In this document: positions 1-7,484 of the stretch, piece by piece
How the letters are laid out: every line of letters begins with the position of its first letter
Position numbering within the stretch: the stretch's first letter is position 1
From: CAYLGY01 sp964383325
GTDB lineage: Bacteria; Pseudomonadota; Alphaproteobacteria; Rhizobiales; Rhizobiaceae
Direction of reading: 5' to 3'
DNA length: 23,722 bases
NCBI GenBank assembly: GCA_964383325.1
Contig: CAYLGY010000041.1
Span: 1 to 23,722, forward strand
Translations under genes and position numbers: made by a program
The notes under the pieces: generated by a model
Database searches by the model: none
Told to the model about the DNA's origin: nothing
What the model saw: the letters and a program-made list of their open reading frames with translations, nothing else

Positions 1-820
1 GCCGGAGACGGCAAGCGGCGTGGCCTGTTGTTCGACCGGGAATCACGGTCGCGCCATTGCCTATGCTGCCCGGGCGCGCGGACTTCGCGCCGTGATCTGC
101 ATGTCGGCCCTCGTGCCGCAGGTCAAGGTCGAGGGCATAAGGGCGCTCGGCGCCGAGGTGCGCATTGTCGGCGAGAGCCAGGATGATGCGCAGGCAGAGA
201 GCCTGCGGCTGGCCGAGACGGAAGGGCTTGTCGAGATTTCTCCCTTCGATGACCCGCTCGTGATTGCCGGACAGGGGACGATCGGTCTCGAACTTCTCGA
301 GGAGCGGCCGGATCTCGCCGCCATCCTCGTCCCCCTCTCGGGCGGCGGCCTGGCGGGCGGGGTTGCGCTGGCGGCTCGGGCCATCCGGCCCTCGATCCGG
401 ATCATCGGCGTCAGCATGGATCGGGGCGCGGCCATGCATGCGTCCATCCGGGCGGGCAAGCCGGTCGAGACCGAGGAAGTCGCCAGCCTCGCCGATTCGC
501 TCGGCGGCGGCATCGGATTGGACAATCGCCACAGTTTCGCGCTCTGCCGCGACCTGCTCGACGATACCCTGCTGGTCAGCGAGGACGAGATCTACCGCGC
601 CATGCAGGCGCTCTACTACGAAGACCGGATCGTGGCCGAGGGCGGTTCGGCGGTCGGCATTGCCGCACTGCATTCCGGCAGGCTGGATCTGCCCGCCGGG
701 CCGGTCGCCACGCTCATCACGGGCCGGAATGTCGACATGGACCAGTTTACCCGCATCGTCTCCGGCAGCGACATTCAGCTCGGCGACCTCACCGTCAGGG
801 GGAAACCATATGGGGAATGA
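1..820 (+). CDS. eutB: Hydroxyectoine utilization dehydratase EutB (5' partial)
   Basis: This is a fold-type II PLP enzyme of the threonine dehydratase family. The reading frame is already open at base 2, so the N-terminus, including the Schiff-base lysine region, lies before the window; about 272 residues are visible and roughly 55-60 are missing by family length. The substrate/PLP loop STGNHG follows the broken end closely, and the glycine-rich phosphate-binding loop SGGGLAGG is near the middle. The neighbours decide the name: eutC follows with an 11-base overlap, then doeX, doeC and doeD. In that setting the protein is EutB, which acts with EutC (and EutA) to convert hydroxyectoine to ectoine in the cytoplasm. 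A catabolic threonine/serine dehydratase is the alternative on sequence alone. The family call is firm; the substrate is inferred from context. Confidence 0.85.
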   Translation, partial: PETASGVACCSTGNHGRAIAYAARARGLRAVICMSALVPQVKVEGIRALGAEVRIVGESQDDAQAESLRLAETEGLVEISPFDDPLVIAGQGTIGLELLEERPDLAAILVPLSGGGLAGGVALAARAIRPSIRIIGVSMDRGAAMHASIRAGKPVETEEVASLADSLGGGIGLDNRHSFALCRDLLDDTLLVSEDEIYRAMQALYYEDRIVAEGGSAVGIAALHSGRLDLPAGPVATLITGRNVDMDQFTRIVSGSDIQLGDLTVRGKPYGE

Positions 821-1805
821 AGTCTGGATCGCGGTCGAAGCCGAGCTGCGCAAGGCGGTTGCGCTCGATCCCGTGGCGCTGGAGCAGGTGGAAAAGGCCT
901 TCGTCGCCCTCGCCGGCGGCAAGGTGGTCATGCCCCCCATCCTGTCGATGGAGATCGAGGAGGCCAATGGCGAGGTCGACGTCAAGACCGCCTATCTGCC
1001 GGGTTTCGACAGTTTTGCCATCAAGGTCAGCCCCGGCTTCTTCGACAATCCGAAGATCGGCCTGCCCAGCCTGAACGGCCTCATGATCCTGTTCTCGGCC
1101 CGGACCGGACTCGTGGAGGCGCTGCTTCTCGACAATGGCTACCTGACCGATATCCGGACGGCAGCAGCCGGAGGAGTCGCCGCCCGGTATCTCGCGCCGC
1201 GAAATGTCGCGACCGCCGGCGTCATCGGCACCGGGGTCCAGGCGCGGCTCCAGATCGAGGCGGCGCATCTCGTCCGGCCCTTCTCGCGACTGCTCGTTTG
1301 GGGTCGCGATACCGGTAAGGCAGAAGCCTGCGCCGCCGATCTCGGCCGCAAGCTCGGGATCGAGGCCATGGCCGTGACCGATGCCGCGCGCCTGGTGGAG
1401 GAAAGCCAGCTCGTCGTCACGACGACGCCGGCGCGTGAGCCCGTGCTGCGGGCCGAGTGGCTGCATCCGGGACTGCATGTCACGGCCATGGGCTCGGATC
1501 AGGCCGGCAAGAACGAGATCGACCCGGCCGCGCTCATCGCCGCGGACCTTTACGCATGCGACCGCGTCAGCCAGTGCGAAAGCCTCGGCGAATTGCGGAC
1601 CGCCATCGCGTCCGGCCTCTGGCAGGACCGGCCGCGGCCGCCCGAGCTGGGCGAGATCGTGGCCGGCATGGTGCCGGGGCGCCGCAGCGAGGACGACATC
1701 ACGATCTGCGATCTGACCGGCACCGGCGCGCAGGACACGGCCATTGCGGCGCATGCCTTCGCCGCACTTCGCCGGAACGGCGGTGGCACGAAGATCACCA
1801 CATGA
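810..1805 (+). CDS. eutC: EutC, ornithine cyclodeaminase/mu-crystallin family enzyme of hydroxyectoine catabolism
   Basis: The product is 331 residues, normal for the ornithine cyclodeaminase/mu-crystallin family. The Rossmann nucleotide-binding motif GTGVQARLQ lies near residue 140, after the conserved stretch LTDIRTAAAGGVAARYLA. The ATG at 810 is chosen because AGGGGGA lies just upstream (797-803) and the protein then begins like its relatives; the frame stays open further upstream only inside eutB. The gene overlaps eutB by 11 bases and its stop overlaps the doeX start as ATGA, so translation is probably coupled. In characterized ectoine clusters EutB and EutC together remove the hydroxyl of hydroxyectoine to give ectoine. 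Ornithine cyclodeaminase activity is the usual automatic label, but the context argues against it. Confidence 0.88.
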   Translation: MGNEVWIAVEAELRKAVALDPVALEQVEKAFVALAGGKVVMPPILSMEIEEANGEVDVKTAYLPGFDSFAIKVSPGFFDNPKIGLPSLNGLMILFSARTGLVEALLLDNGYLTDIRTAAAGGVAARYLAPRNVATAGVIGTGVQARLQIEAAHLVRPFSRLLVWGRDTGKAEACAADLGRKLGIEAMAVTDAARLVEESQLVVTTTPAREPVLRAEWLHPGLHVTAMGSDQAGKNEIDPAALIAADLYACDRVSQCESLGELRTAIASGLWQDRPRPPELGEIVAGMVPGRRSEDDITICDLTGTGAQDTAIAAHAFAALRRNGGGTKITT

Positions 1806-2308
1806 ACCCCGGCACGCCGGCCATGCTTCGACTCGACAGCCGCGATATCGAGATCCTGAAGATTCTTGCGCGCGAAGGACGCATCAGCAAGGCGGAGCTT
1901 GCCCGGCGCATCAACCTTTCGCCGAGCCCCAGCTGGGAAAGGCTGACCCGGCTGGAGAAGGCCGGCATCATCCAGGGCTTCCGGGCCGAATTCTCGCTCG
2001 CCATGCTGGGCGCGGTCACCGTCTTCGTCACGGTGGAACTGACCAGCCATCGCGCCGAATATTTCCAGCGCTTCGAGCGTGCCGTCGCGCAGCAGGATGA
2101 AATCATCTGCTGCTGGGCGCTGGGCGGCGGGCAGGACTATCTCCTGCAGGTCGTCGCCCGCGACATCGATCGCTACCAGCGCCTGATTGATGAGCTGCTG
2201 GAGGCAGGGCTCGGCATCGAGCGCTACGTGACCCACATCGTCACCAAGCCGGTCAAGACGAGCCGGATTCCGCCCTTCGACCGGTTGCTCGGCAGCGCTG
2301 CGGAATGA
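1802..2308 (+). CDS. doeX: Lrp/AsnC-family regulator of ectoine catabolism (DoeX-like)
   Basis: This is a 168-residue Lrp/AsnC regulator. The N-terminal winged helix-turn-helix covers about residues 10-70 (LDSRDIEILKILAREGRIS, then KAELARRINLSPSPSWERL), and the C-terminal half is the RAM ligand-binding domain. The start ATG at 1802 overlaps the eutC stop (ATGA). An Lrp/AsnC gene between ectoine-catabolic genes is the DoeX/AsnC position, and in studied systems that regulator senses pathway intermediates such as diaminobutyrate derivatives. Control of this operon by the protein is inferred from position, because no operator was identified. A 112-base spacer to doeC leaves room for a second promoter. 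Confidence 0.87.
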   Translation: MNPGTPAMLRLDSRDIEILKILAREGRISKAELARRINLSPSPSWERLTRLEKAGIIQGFRAEFSLAMLGAVTVFVTVELTSHRAEYFQRFERAVAQQDEIICCWALGGGQDYLLQVVARDIDRYQRLIDELLEAGLGIERYVTHIVTKPVKTSRIPPFDRLLGSAAE

Positions 2309-2420
2309 GCATCGGCGCAGCCGGGGCAAAAAAGACGAACCTTCTGTGCCTGCCGTCGCTTGCGAATGAAAGATCCGGCTTGCCGGGGTTACGCTCGGCC
2401 ATCGCGAACCGGAGCACGAC

Positions 2421-3935
2421 ATGAACCCCACGACCAACGGATTTCCCTTGCACCTGCTCGCAGACCCCCGCTTCCTGCGGCGGTTCTCCTATATTGGCGG
2501 CGCCTGGACCGCGGCGGAGGACGGATCGGAAGTCGAAGTCGTCAATCCGGCCGACCAGAGCGTCCTTGGCCATGTCGCCGCGCTCGATGCCCGCCAGAGC
2601 CGCGCCGCGGTCGACCATGCCCATGCCGCCTTCCCCGCCTGGTCCGGATTGCTGCCGCAGGAGCGCGCCGAGCGGTTGCGGGCATGGCATGAACTCATGG
2701 CAGCGCACCGTGAGGATCTGGCCACGATCATGACCCTGGAACAGGGCAAGCCGATCTCCGAGGCAAGGGGCGAGATCGATTATGCCGCCTCCTTCGTCGA
2801 TTTCTATGCCGAGGAAGCCAAGCGGCCCAATATTGAGGGCGTGACCTCGCATCTGCGCGATGCCGAGGTCGAGGTCTGGCTGGAGCCGCTCGGCGTGGCT
2901 GCCCTGATCACGCCGTGGAATTTCCCTTCCGCCATGATTACCCGCAAGGCTGCCGCCGCCCTTGCCGCGGGCTGCACGACCGTGGTGCACCCTTCCCATG
3001 AAACGCCGTTCTCGGCGCTGGCGCTTGCCGAGCTTGCCGAGCGGGCGGGCTTTCCGGCCGGCGTGTTCAACGTCGTTACCGGCAGGGCCTCGACGATTGT
3101 CCCGCCCTGGACGGAGGATCCGCGGGTCCGGGCGCTCTCGTTCACCGGCTCCACCGAAGTCGGCAGGCTGCTCTACCGGCAATCTGCGGACACGATCAAG
3201 CGCCTCGTCATGGAGCTCGGCGGACATGCGCCGTTCATCGTCTTTGCCGATGCCGATCTCGATTATGCCGTCGCGGAGGCCATCAAGGCGAAATTCGCCA
3301 CTTCCGGCCAGGACTGCCTTGCCGCCAACCGCATCTTCGTGGAGCGGCCCGTTCATGACGAATTTTGCCGACGCTTCGCCGGGAAGGTGGCGGAACTGAC
3401 CGTCGGCGCCGGTATGGACGATCCCGACATCGGCCCGCTGGCCAATGCGGCCGCGGTGGCAAAGCAGGTCGAGCATGTGGAAGACGCCATTGCCTGCGGG
3501 GCCGTGGTCCTTACCGGCGGACGGCCGCACGATGCCGGCCCGCTCTTCTACTCTCCCACCGTACTTGCCGACGTGCCCGACCATGCGCGCATCATGCGCG
3601 AGGAAACCTTCGGGCCGGTTGCCGCAATCGCGCCATTCGACAGCGAGGAGGAAGTGACGCGGCGGGCGAATGATACCGAATACGGCCTGGTTGCCTACCT
3701 GCATACGCTGGATCCGCGGCGAATCTACCGGATGAGCCGGGCGCTCCAATATGGCATGGTGGCCGTCAACCGTACCAAGGTCACCGGCGCGCCGATTCCG
3801 TTCGGCGGCTACAAGCAGTCGGGGCTGGGGCGGGAAGGCGCCAGATACGGCATGGCCGCCTTCATGGACGTGAAATATGTATGCCGAGACTGGGGCCATC
3901 GTGCCCCCGAAAGGAATGATGATGCTCAAGAATGA
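2421..3935 (+). CDS. doeC: Aldehyde dehydrogenase, probable aspartate-semialdehyde dehydrogenase DoeC (Ssd)
   Basis: The product is a 504-residue NAD(P)-dependent aldehyde dehydrogenase. Family signatures are visible: TPWNFPSAMITRKAAAAL for cofactor binding, FTGSTEVGRLL, the general base Glu265 in MELGGHAPF, and the catalytic Cys299 in SGQDCLAANR. The C-terminal PFGGYKQSGLGREGA motif is complete. The ATG at 2421 follows GGAGCACGAC. Automatic annotation would call it succinate-semialdehyde dehydrogenase. Its place between doeX and a class III transaminase matches DoeC/Ssd of ectoine degradation, which oxidizes aspartate semialdehyde to aspartate. It overlaps doeD by 20 bases if doeD starts at 3916. 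Family membership is certain; the substrate is inferred. Confidence 0.88.
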   Translation: MNPTTNGFPLHLLADPRFLRRFSYIGGAWTAAEDGSEVEVVNPADQSVLGHVAALDARQSRAAVDHAHAAFPAWSGLLPQERAERLRAWHELMAAHREDLATIMTLEQGKPISEARGEIDYAASFVDFYAEEAKRPNIEGVTSHLRDAEVEVWLEPLGVAALITPWNFPSAMITRKAAAALAAGCTTVVHPSHETPFSALALAELAERAGFPAGVFNVVTGRASTIVPPWTEDPRVRALSFTGSTEVGRLLYRQSADTIKRLVMELGGHAPFIVFADADLDYAVAEAIKAKFATSGQDCLAANRIFVERPVHDEFCRRFAGKVAELTVGAGMDDPDIGPLANAAAVAKQVEHVEDAIACGAVVLTGGRPHDAGPLFYSPTVLADVPDHARIMREETFGPVAAIAPFDSEEEVTRRANDTEYGLVAYLHTLDPRRIYRMSRALQYGMVAVNRTKVTGAPIPFGGYKQSGLGREGARYGMAAFMDVKYVCRDWGHRAPERNDDAQE

Positions 3936-5292
3936 CCAGATCGACCAGTGGGACCGCCAGTATTTCTTCCATCCGTCCACCCATCTGGCGCAGCATGCGC
4001 GCGGGGAGTCGCCCAACCGGATCATCACCGGCGGTTCCGGTTCCTATATCGAGGACCGTGACGGCAAGCGCCTGCTCGATGGTTTCGCCGGATTGTACTG
4101 CGTCAATGTCGGCTATGGTCGAACCGAGATCTCCGAAGCGATCGCGGCCCAGGCCCGCGAGCTGGCCTATTATCATGCCTATGCCGGCCATGGCACGGAA
4201 GCCTCTGTGACCCTGGCGAAAATGGTGCTGGAGCGCGCGCCGGAAAACATGTCCAGGGTCTATTTCGGACTGGGCGGCTCGGATGCCAACGAAACCAACA
4301 TCAAGCTCGTCTGGTACTACAACAACATCCTCGGTCGGCCGGAAAAGAAGAAGATCATCTCGCGCTGGCGTGGCTATCACGGCTCCGGCCTGATGACCGG
4401 GTCGCTCACCGGCCTCGAACTGTTCCACAAGAAGTTCGATCTGCCCCTGCCCCAGGTCCTGCATACCGAGGCTCCTTATTATTATCGCCGCCCGCGGCAG
4501 GAGATGAGCGAGGCCGAATTCACCGCATATTGCGTCAACGAGCTCGAAAAGCTGATCGAGGCCGAAGAGCCCGACACGATTGCCGCATTCATTGGCGAGC
4601 CGGTGCTCGGCACGGGCGGGATCGTGCCGCCGCCGGAAGGGTACTGGCCGGCCATCCAGGAAGTACTGCGCAAGCACGACATCCTGCTGATTGCCGATGA
4701 GGTCGTGACCGGTTTCGGTCGGCTGGGTTCGATGTTCGGCTGCGCCCATTACGGCTTCGAGGCCGACATCATCACGATTGCCAAGGGCCTCACATCCGCC
4801 TATGCGCCGCTGTCCGGTTCGATCGTATCGAAGAAGATCTGGGAGATCCTGGAGCGGGGAACGGACGAGCTCGGTCCCATCGGCCATGGCTGGACCTATT
4901 CGGCGCATCCGATCGGCGCCGCCGCCGGTGTCGCCAACCTGAAGCTCATCGATTCGCTCGGCCTCGTCGACAATGCCGCCAGCACCGGCGCCTATCTGAC
5001 CGGCGCGCTGAAGGATGCGCTTTCCGACCATCCCCATGTCGGCGATGTGCGAGGAGAAGGGCTGCTGGCTGCGGTCGAATTTGCCGAGGACAAGTCGGCG
5101 CGTACCGGCTTCGATCCTTCGCGCAAGATTGGCCCGGCTGTCGCGGCGGCCCTCCTGTCCCGCGGCGTGATTGCCCGCGCGATGCCCCAGGCGGATCTGA
5201 TCGGCTTTGCGCCGCCACTCTGCCTGACCCGGCAGGAAGCCGACATCATTGTCGGCGCCATGGTCGAATCGGTACGGGAAGTGCTCGGATAA
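3916..5292 (+). CDS. doeD: Class III aminotransferase, probable diaminobutyrate transaminase DoeD (Atf)
   Basis: This is a PLP-dependent class III (omega) aminotransferase of about 458 residues. Visible motifs are FGLGGSDANETNIKLVWYY, the cofactor-binding aspartate in IADEVVTGFGRLG, and the Schiff-base lysine in TIAKGLTSAY (Lys290 from this start). Three consecutive ATG codons occur at 3916, 3919 and 3922. AAAGGA ends at 3915, so 3922 has the best spacing, and the frame also stays open to an ATG at 3877 inside doeC. In the ectoine pathway this enzyme transaminates L-2,4-diaminobutyrate to aspartate semialdehyde, the substrate of doeC next door. Putrescine, GABA or beta-alanine-pyruvate transaminases have the same fold, so the exact substrate rests on context. 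Confidence 0.87.
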   Translation: MMMLKNDQIDQWDRQYFFHPSTHLAQHARGESPNRIITGGSGSYIEDRDGKRLLDGFAGLYCVNVGYGRTEISEAIAAQARELAYYHAYAGHGTEASVTLAKMVLERAPENMSRVYFGLGGSDANETNIKLVWYYNNILGRPEKKKIISRWRGYHGSGLMTGSLTGLELFHKKFDLPLPQVLHTEAPYYYRRPRQEMSEAEFTAYCVNELEKLIEAEEPDTIAAFIGEPVLGTGGIVPPPEGYWPAIQEVLRKHDILLIADEVVTGFGRLGSMFGCAHYGFEADIITIAKGLTSAYAPLSGSIVSKKIWEILERGTDELGPIGHGWTYSAHPIGAAAGVANLKLIDSLGLVDNAASTGAYLTGALKDALSDHPHVGDVRGEGLLAAVEFAEDKSARTGFDPSRKIGPAVAAALLSRGVIARAMPQADLIGFAPPLCLTRQEADIIVGAMVESVREVLG

Positions 5293-5304
5293 TTTCCGCG
5301 CGCC

Positions 5305-5355
5305 GCAGCATGATTGGCGTGAAATTCGGCTTCCGGATTTCGCCGGTCATGCTGC
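5305..5355. repeat. Long imperfect stem-loop between convergent doeD and zur
   Basis: The two 9-base arms GCAGCATGA (5305-5313) and TCATGCTGC (5347-5355) are perfect reverse complements. Inside them T-T/G-G wobbles, GGCG/CGCC, AAAT/ATTT, one wobble and CGG/CCG continue the stem to a 3-base loop (5330-5332), with a single two-base bulge at 5320-5321. That is about 22 paired positions. The right arm covers the last codons and stop of zur. No T-run follows on either strand, so it is not a textbook intrinsic terminator. It could end or protect both convergent transcripts, or be a palindromic repeat of the REP/RPE type. Confidence 0.75.
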
Positions 5356-5748
5356 CCGGCCGCACTCGCGGCAATTGCCGCGCAGTTCGACGATCGAGCC
5401 CGACAGGGCAAAGCCGGTTTCCCCTGCCAGCTCGCGCAATTCGTCAAGAAATCGCCCGTCGGCGATCTCGCCCACGGTGCCACAACGGTCGCAGATCGTG
5501 AAGACGACCGATTCATGCCCCGCCCGCGGCGCCCGGCAGGCAACGAAGGCATTCAGGCACTCCACCCGATGGACCTTGCCGAGTTCCATCAGCCGGTCCA
5601 GCGCCCGGTAGACCTGCAGTGGCGCGCGAAAGCCTTCGTCCCGAAGCCGGTCGAGTATGGCATAAGCGCTAAGTGGCCCTTCCGCCTTTACCAATGCGTC
5701 ATGGACAAGATTCTGGTTGCGGGTCAGCGAATGTGCGCCTCCACTCAT
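5347..5748 (-). CDS. zur: Zinc uptake regulator Zur (Fur family)
   Basis: This is a Fur-family metalloregulator of 133 residues. The N-terminal winged helix covers about residues 8-60 (LTRNQNLVHDALVKA, then YAILDRLRDEGFRAPLQVYRAL). The dimerization domain carries two structural zinc pairs, Cys86/Cys89 (CDRCG) and Cys126/Cys129 (CRECG), plus His60, Cys64 and His78 as likely sensory ligands. Its ATG overlaps the znuB stop (ATGA), placing it last in a znuC-znuB-zur operon. This location, with divergent znuA, identifies it as Zur rather than Fur, Mur or Irr. With zinc bound it would repress the znu genes, probably through the palindrome at 7450-7462. Confidence 0.93.
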   Translation of the reverse strand: MSGGAHSLTRNQNLVHDALVKAEGPLSAYAILDRLRDEGFRAPLQVYRALDRLMELGKVHRVECLNAFVACRAPRAGHESVVFTICDRCGTVGEIADGRFLDELRELAGETGFALSGSIVELRGNCRECGRAA

Positions 5749-6551
5749 GTCGGGTTCCTCCTGCGAATCATCGGCAGCAGGCCGGCCAGGAACAGGACCA
5801 GCGCCGCGACCACGATGCTTGGGCCGGAAGGCGTATCCCAGCGCAACGAGCCGAACAGGCCCGCCATTACTGCGGCTGCCCCCGCCAGGGCTGCAATGAC
5901 CGCCATTCTCTCCGGCGTACCGGCAAATCGCCGCGCCGTCGCGGCGGGAATGATGAGAAGCGCGGTGATGAGCAGGACGCCGACGATCTTCATGGCAATG
6001 GCGATCATCGAGGCCAGCAGCAAGAGGAAAACCAGCTCCGCGCGGCCCGTCCTCATCCCTTCCGCCTCGGCGATTTCCCGGCTGACCGTGGCGGCGAACA
6101 GGGTCCGCCAGATCAGGAACAGGGCGACGAGCACGACCGCTCCGCCGGCATAGATCACCGCAATATCGGTGCGCGACACTGCGAGGATGTCGCCGAACAG
6201 CAGGTTCATCAGGTCGATGCGCACCCAGCTCATGAACGCCAGCGCGACGAGACCGAGCGCAAGCGCCGAGTGCGAGAGCAAGCCAAGCAGCGAATCGGCC
6301 GACAGGATCTCGCGGCGCTGCAGGAACAGCAGGCTGAGCGCGATCAGTGCCGAGACTGCGAAGACGGCCAGCGTCACATGTACTTGCAGCAGCACTGCCA
6401 GCGCGACGCCCAGCAGCGAGGCATGCGCCAGCGTATCGCCGAAATAGGCCATGCGCCGCCAGACGATGAAGCAGCCGAGCGGACCGGCGACCAGCGCCAC
6501 GCCAATCCCGGCGACCATTGCCCGGACAAGGAAATCGTCAAGCATCCTCAT
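5745..6551 (-). CDS. znuB: Zinc ABC transporter permease ZnuB
   Basis: This is an integral membrane permease of 268 residues (266 from the second ATG) with about eight hydrophobic segments, from FLVRAMVAGIGVALVAGPLG to ALVLFLAGLLPMIRRR. It has the ABC-3 family features GCFIVWRRMAYFGDTLAHASLLG and LLFGDILAV. Two in-frame starts are possible, ATG at 6551 and at 6545; AGGAG precedes both and has the better spacing for 6545. The start lies inside the 3' end of znuC (overlap 8-14 bases) and the stop overlaps zur, indicating one transcript. It forms the inner-membrane channel for zinc delivered by ZnuA and powered by ZnuC. Confidence 0.93.
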   Translation of the reverse strand: MRMLDDFLVRAMVAGIGVALVAGPLGCFIVWRRMAYFGDTLAHASLLGVALAVLLQVHVTLAVFAVSALIALSLLFLQRREILSADSLLGLLSHSALALGLVALAFMSWVRIDLMNLLFGDILAVSRTDIAVIYAGGAVVLVALFLIWRTLFAATVSREIAEAEGMRTGRAELVFLLLLASMIAIAMKIVGVLLITALLIIPAATARRFAGTPERMAVIAALAGAAAVMAGLFGSLRWDTPSGPSIVVAALVLFLAGLLPMIRRRNPT

Positions 6552-7425
6552 TCGCTCCTGTCCGCGTCCCAGTCGCGCGGTGATGGCCATCGTCCGGATG
6601 GCAATGGCGGGTGACCGAACCGTCCCGGTGGCGCACGCGCCCGTCCGGCAGATGCATGTGATCGTGATGATGCTCATAGACGGCAAGCGTCGCGCCCGCC
6701 TTGCGACCGAACAGCTGCAGATATTCCGCGCTCGATGCAACCGCACCGGGTGGCCCCTCGCAACAGATATGGCCGTTGAGGCAGATCACATGGTCGGTCG
6801 CGGCCATCACGACATGCAGATCGTGTGATACCAGGAGAATGCCGCAGCCTGTCTCGTCGCGAATCTGCGAGATCAGCTCGTACAATGCAATCTCGCCGCT
6901 GTGATCGACGCCCTGGACCGGTTCGTCCAGCACCATAAGGTCCGGCCGGCGCGCCGCGGCGCGGGCGAGCAGGACCCGCTGGAATTCTCCACCGGAGAGG
7001 TTGCGGATCTCCGCCTTGCGCAGATGCGGGACCGAAGTGGCAGCCAGCGCGCGGTCGATTTCGCTTGCGGTCACATCCGAAGTCAGGCGCATGAACCGCT
7101 CGACCGTAAGGGGCAAGGTCCAGTCGATGCTGACCTTCTGCGGCACATAGCCGACGACCAGATCCTTTTGGCGCGCCGCCGAGCCCGCATCGGGGGCAAG
7201 GATGCCGAGGGCCATCTTCACTGTCGTCGACTTGCCGGAGCCGTTCGGCCCGATCAGGGTGACGATCTCTCCGGCGCGCACGTCGAGGTCGACGCCACGA
7301 ACCAGCCATCGTCCTGCCCGCCGGACGCCCGCATCGCGCAGGGAAACGAGCGACTGGCCCACGCCTCCGTCCTGCCTTCCCGGTATTTGCTCTTTCACAT
7401 GGAATCCTTGCACAGCAGGTTGCAT
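6538..7425 (-). CDS. znuC: Zinc ABC transporter ATP-binding protein ZnuC
   Basis: This is a 295-residue ABC ATPase. It shows Walker A GPNGSGKST (Lys65), the Q-loop in YVPQKVSIDW, signature LSGGEFQR, Walker B LMVLDEP and the switch histidine in LLVSHDLHVV. The C-terminus extends beyond the ATPase core into a histidine-rich tail beginning YEHHHDHMH and including RHCHPDDGHH, as in many alphaproteobacterial ZnuC proteins, where it may bind zinc. The ATG at 7425 gives the longest form; an in-frame GTG at 7398 preceded by AAGGA is a reasonable alternative, since conserved sequence starts only around residue 24. It overlaps znuB and is divergent from znuA. Confidence 0.92.
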   Translation of the reverse strand: MQPAVQGFHVKEQIPGRQDGGVGQSLVSLRDAGVRRAGRWLVRGVDLDVRAGEIVTLIGPNGSGKSTTVKMALGILAPDAGSAARQKDLVVGYVPQKVSIDWTLPLTVERFMRLTSDVTASEIDRALAATSVPHLRKAEIRNLSGGEFQRVLLARAAARRPDLMVLDEPVQGVDHSGEIALYELISQIRDETGCGILLVSHDLHVVMAATDHVICLNGHICCEGPPGAVASSAEYLQLFGRKAGATLAVYEHHHDHMHLPDGRVRHRDGSVTRHCHPDDGHHRATGTRTGANEDA

Positions 7426-7449
7426 TGTCCCCAGATTCAGCTATTTGGC

Positions 7450-7462
7450 GTTACTATATAAC
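7450..7462. promoter_or_regulatory. Candidate Zur box in the znuC/znuA divergent promoter region
   Basis: GTTACTATATAAC is a near-symmetric 13-base site with arms GTTA and TAAC around five bases. It resembles the AT-rich GTTAT/ATAAC palindromes reported for alphaproteobacterial Zur. It lies in the 59-base gap between znuC and znuA and overlaps the only TATA-like -10 sequence there, so Zur-Zn binding could shut off both directions. Zur binding is inferred from position and symmetry. Confidence 0.6.
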
Positions 7463-7484
7463 ATCACGGTCCCTGTGTGGCAAA

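Noticed and set aside
1..820. Biosynthetic or catabolic threonine dehydratase (ilvA/tdcB)
   Set aside because: No regulatory ACT domain is present, and the gene overlaps eutC inside an ectoine-catabolic gene order, so EutB is the better reading.
2421..3935. gabD-type succinate-semialdehyde dehydrogenase with doeD as a GABA transaminase
   Set aside because: A GABA pathway is possible from the families alone, but doeX and eutBC directly upstream make the diaminobutyrate-to-aspartate route more likely.
2253..4028. Long open frame (about 590 codons) on the minus strand opposite doeC
   Set aside because: It is antisense to a complete aldehyde dehydrogenase with all catalytic motifs; such open frames are expected in GC-rich DNA, and its translation has no recognizable domain.
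5305..5355. Stem-loop called as an intrinsic terminator
   Set aside because: No T-run follows on either strand, so it was listed as a repeat or structural element instead.
5515..6614. Plus-strand open frames across zur and znuB
   Set aside because: They are antisense to well-defined Zur and ZnuB proteins and rich in Gln/Arg/Asp typical of shadow frames.
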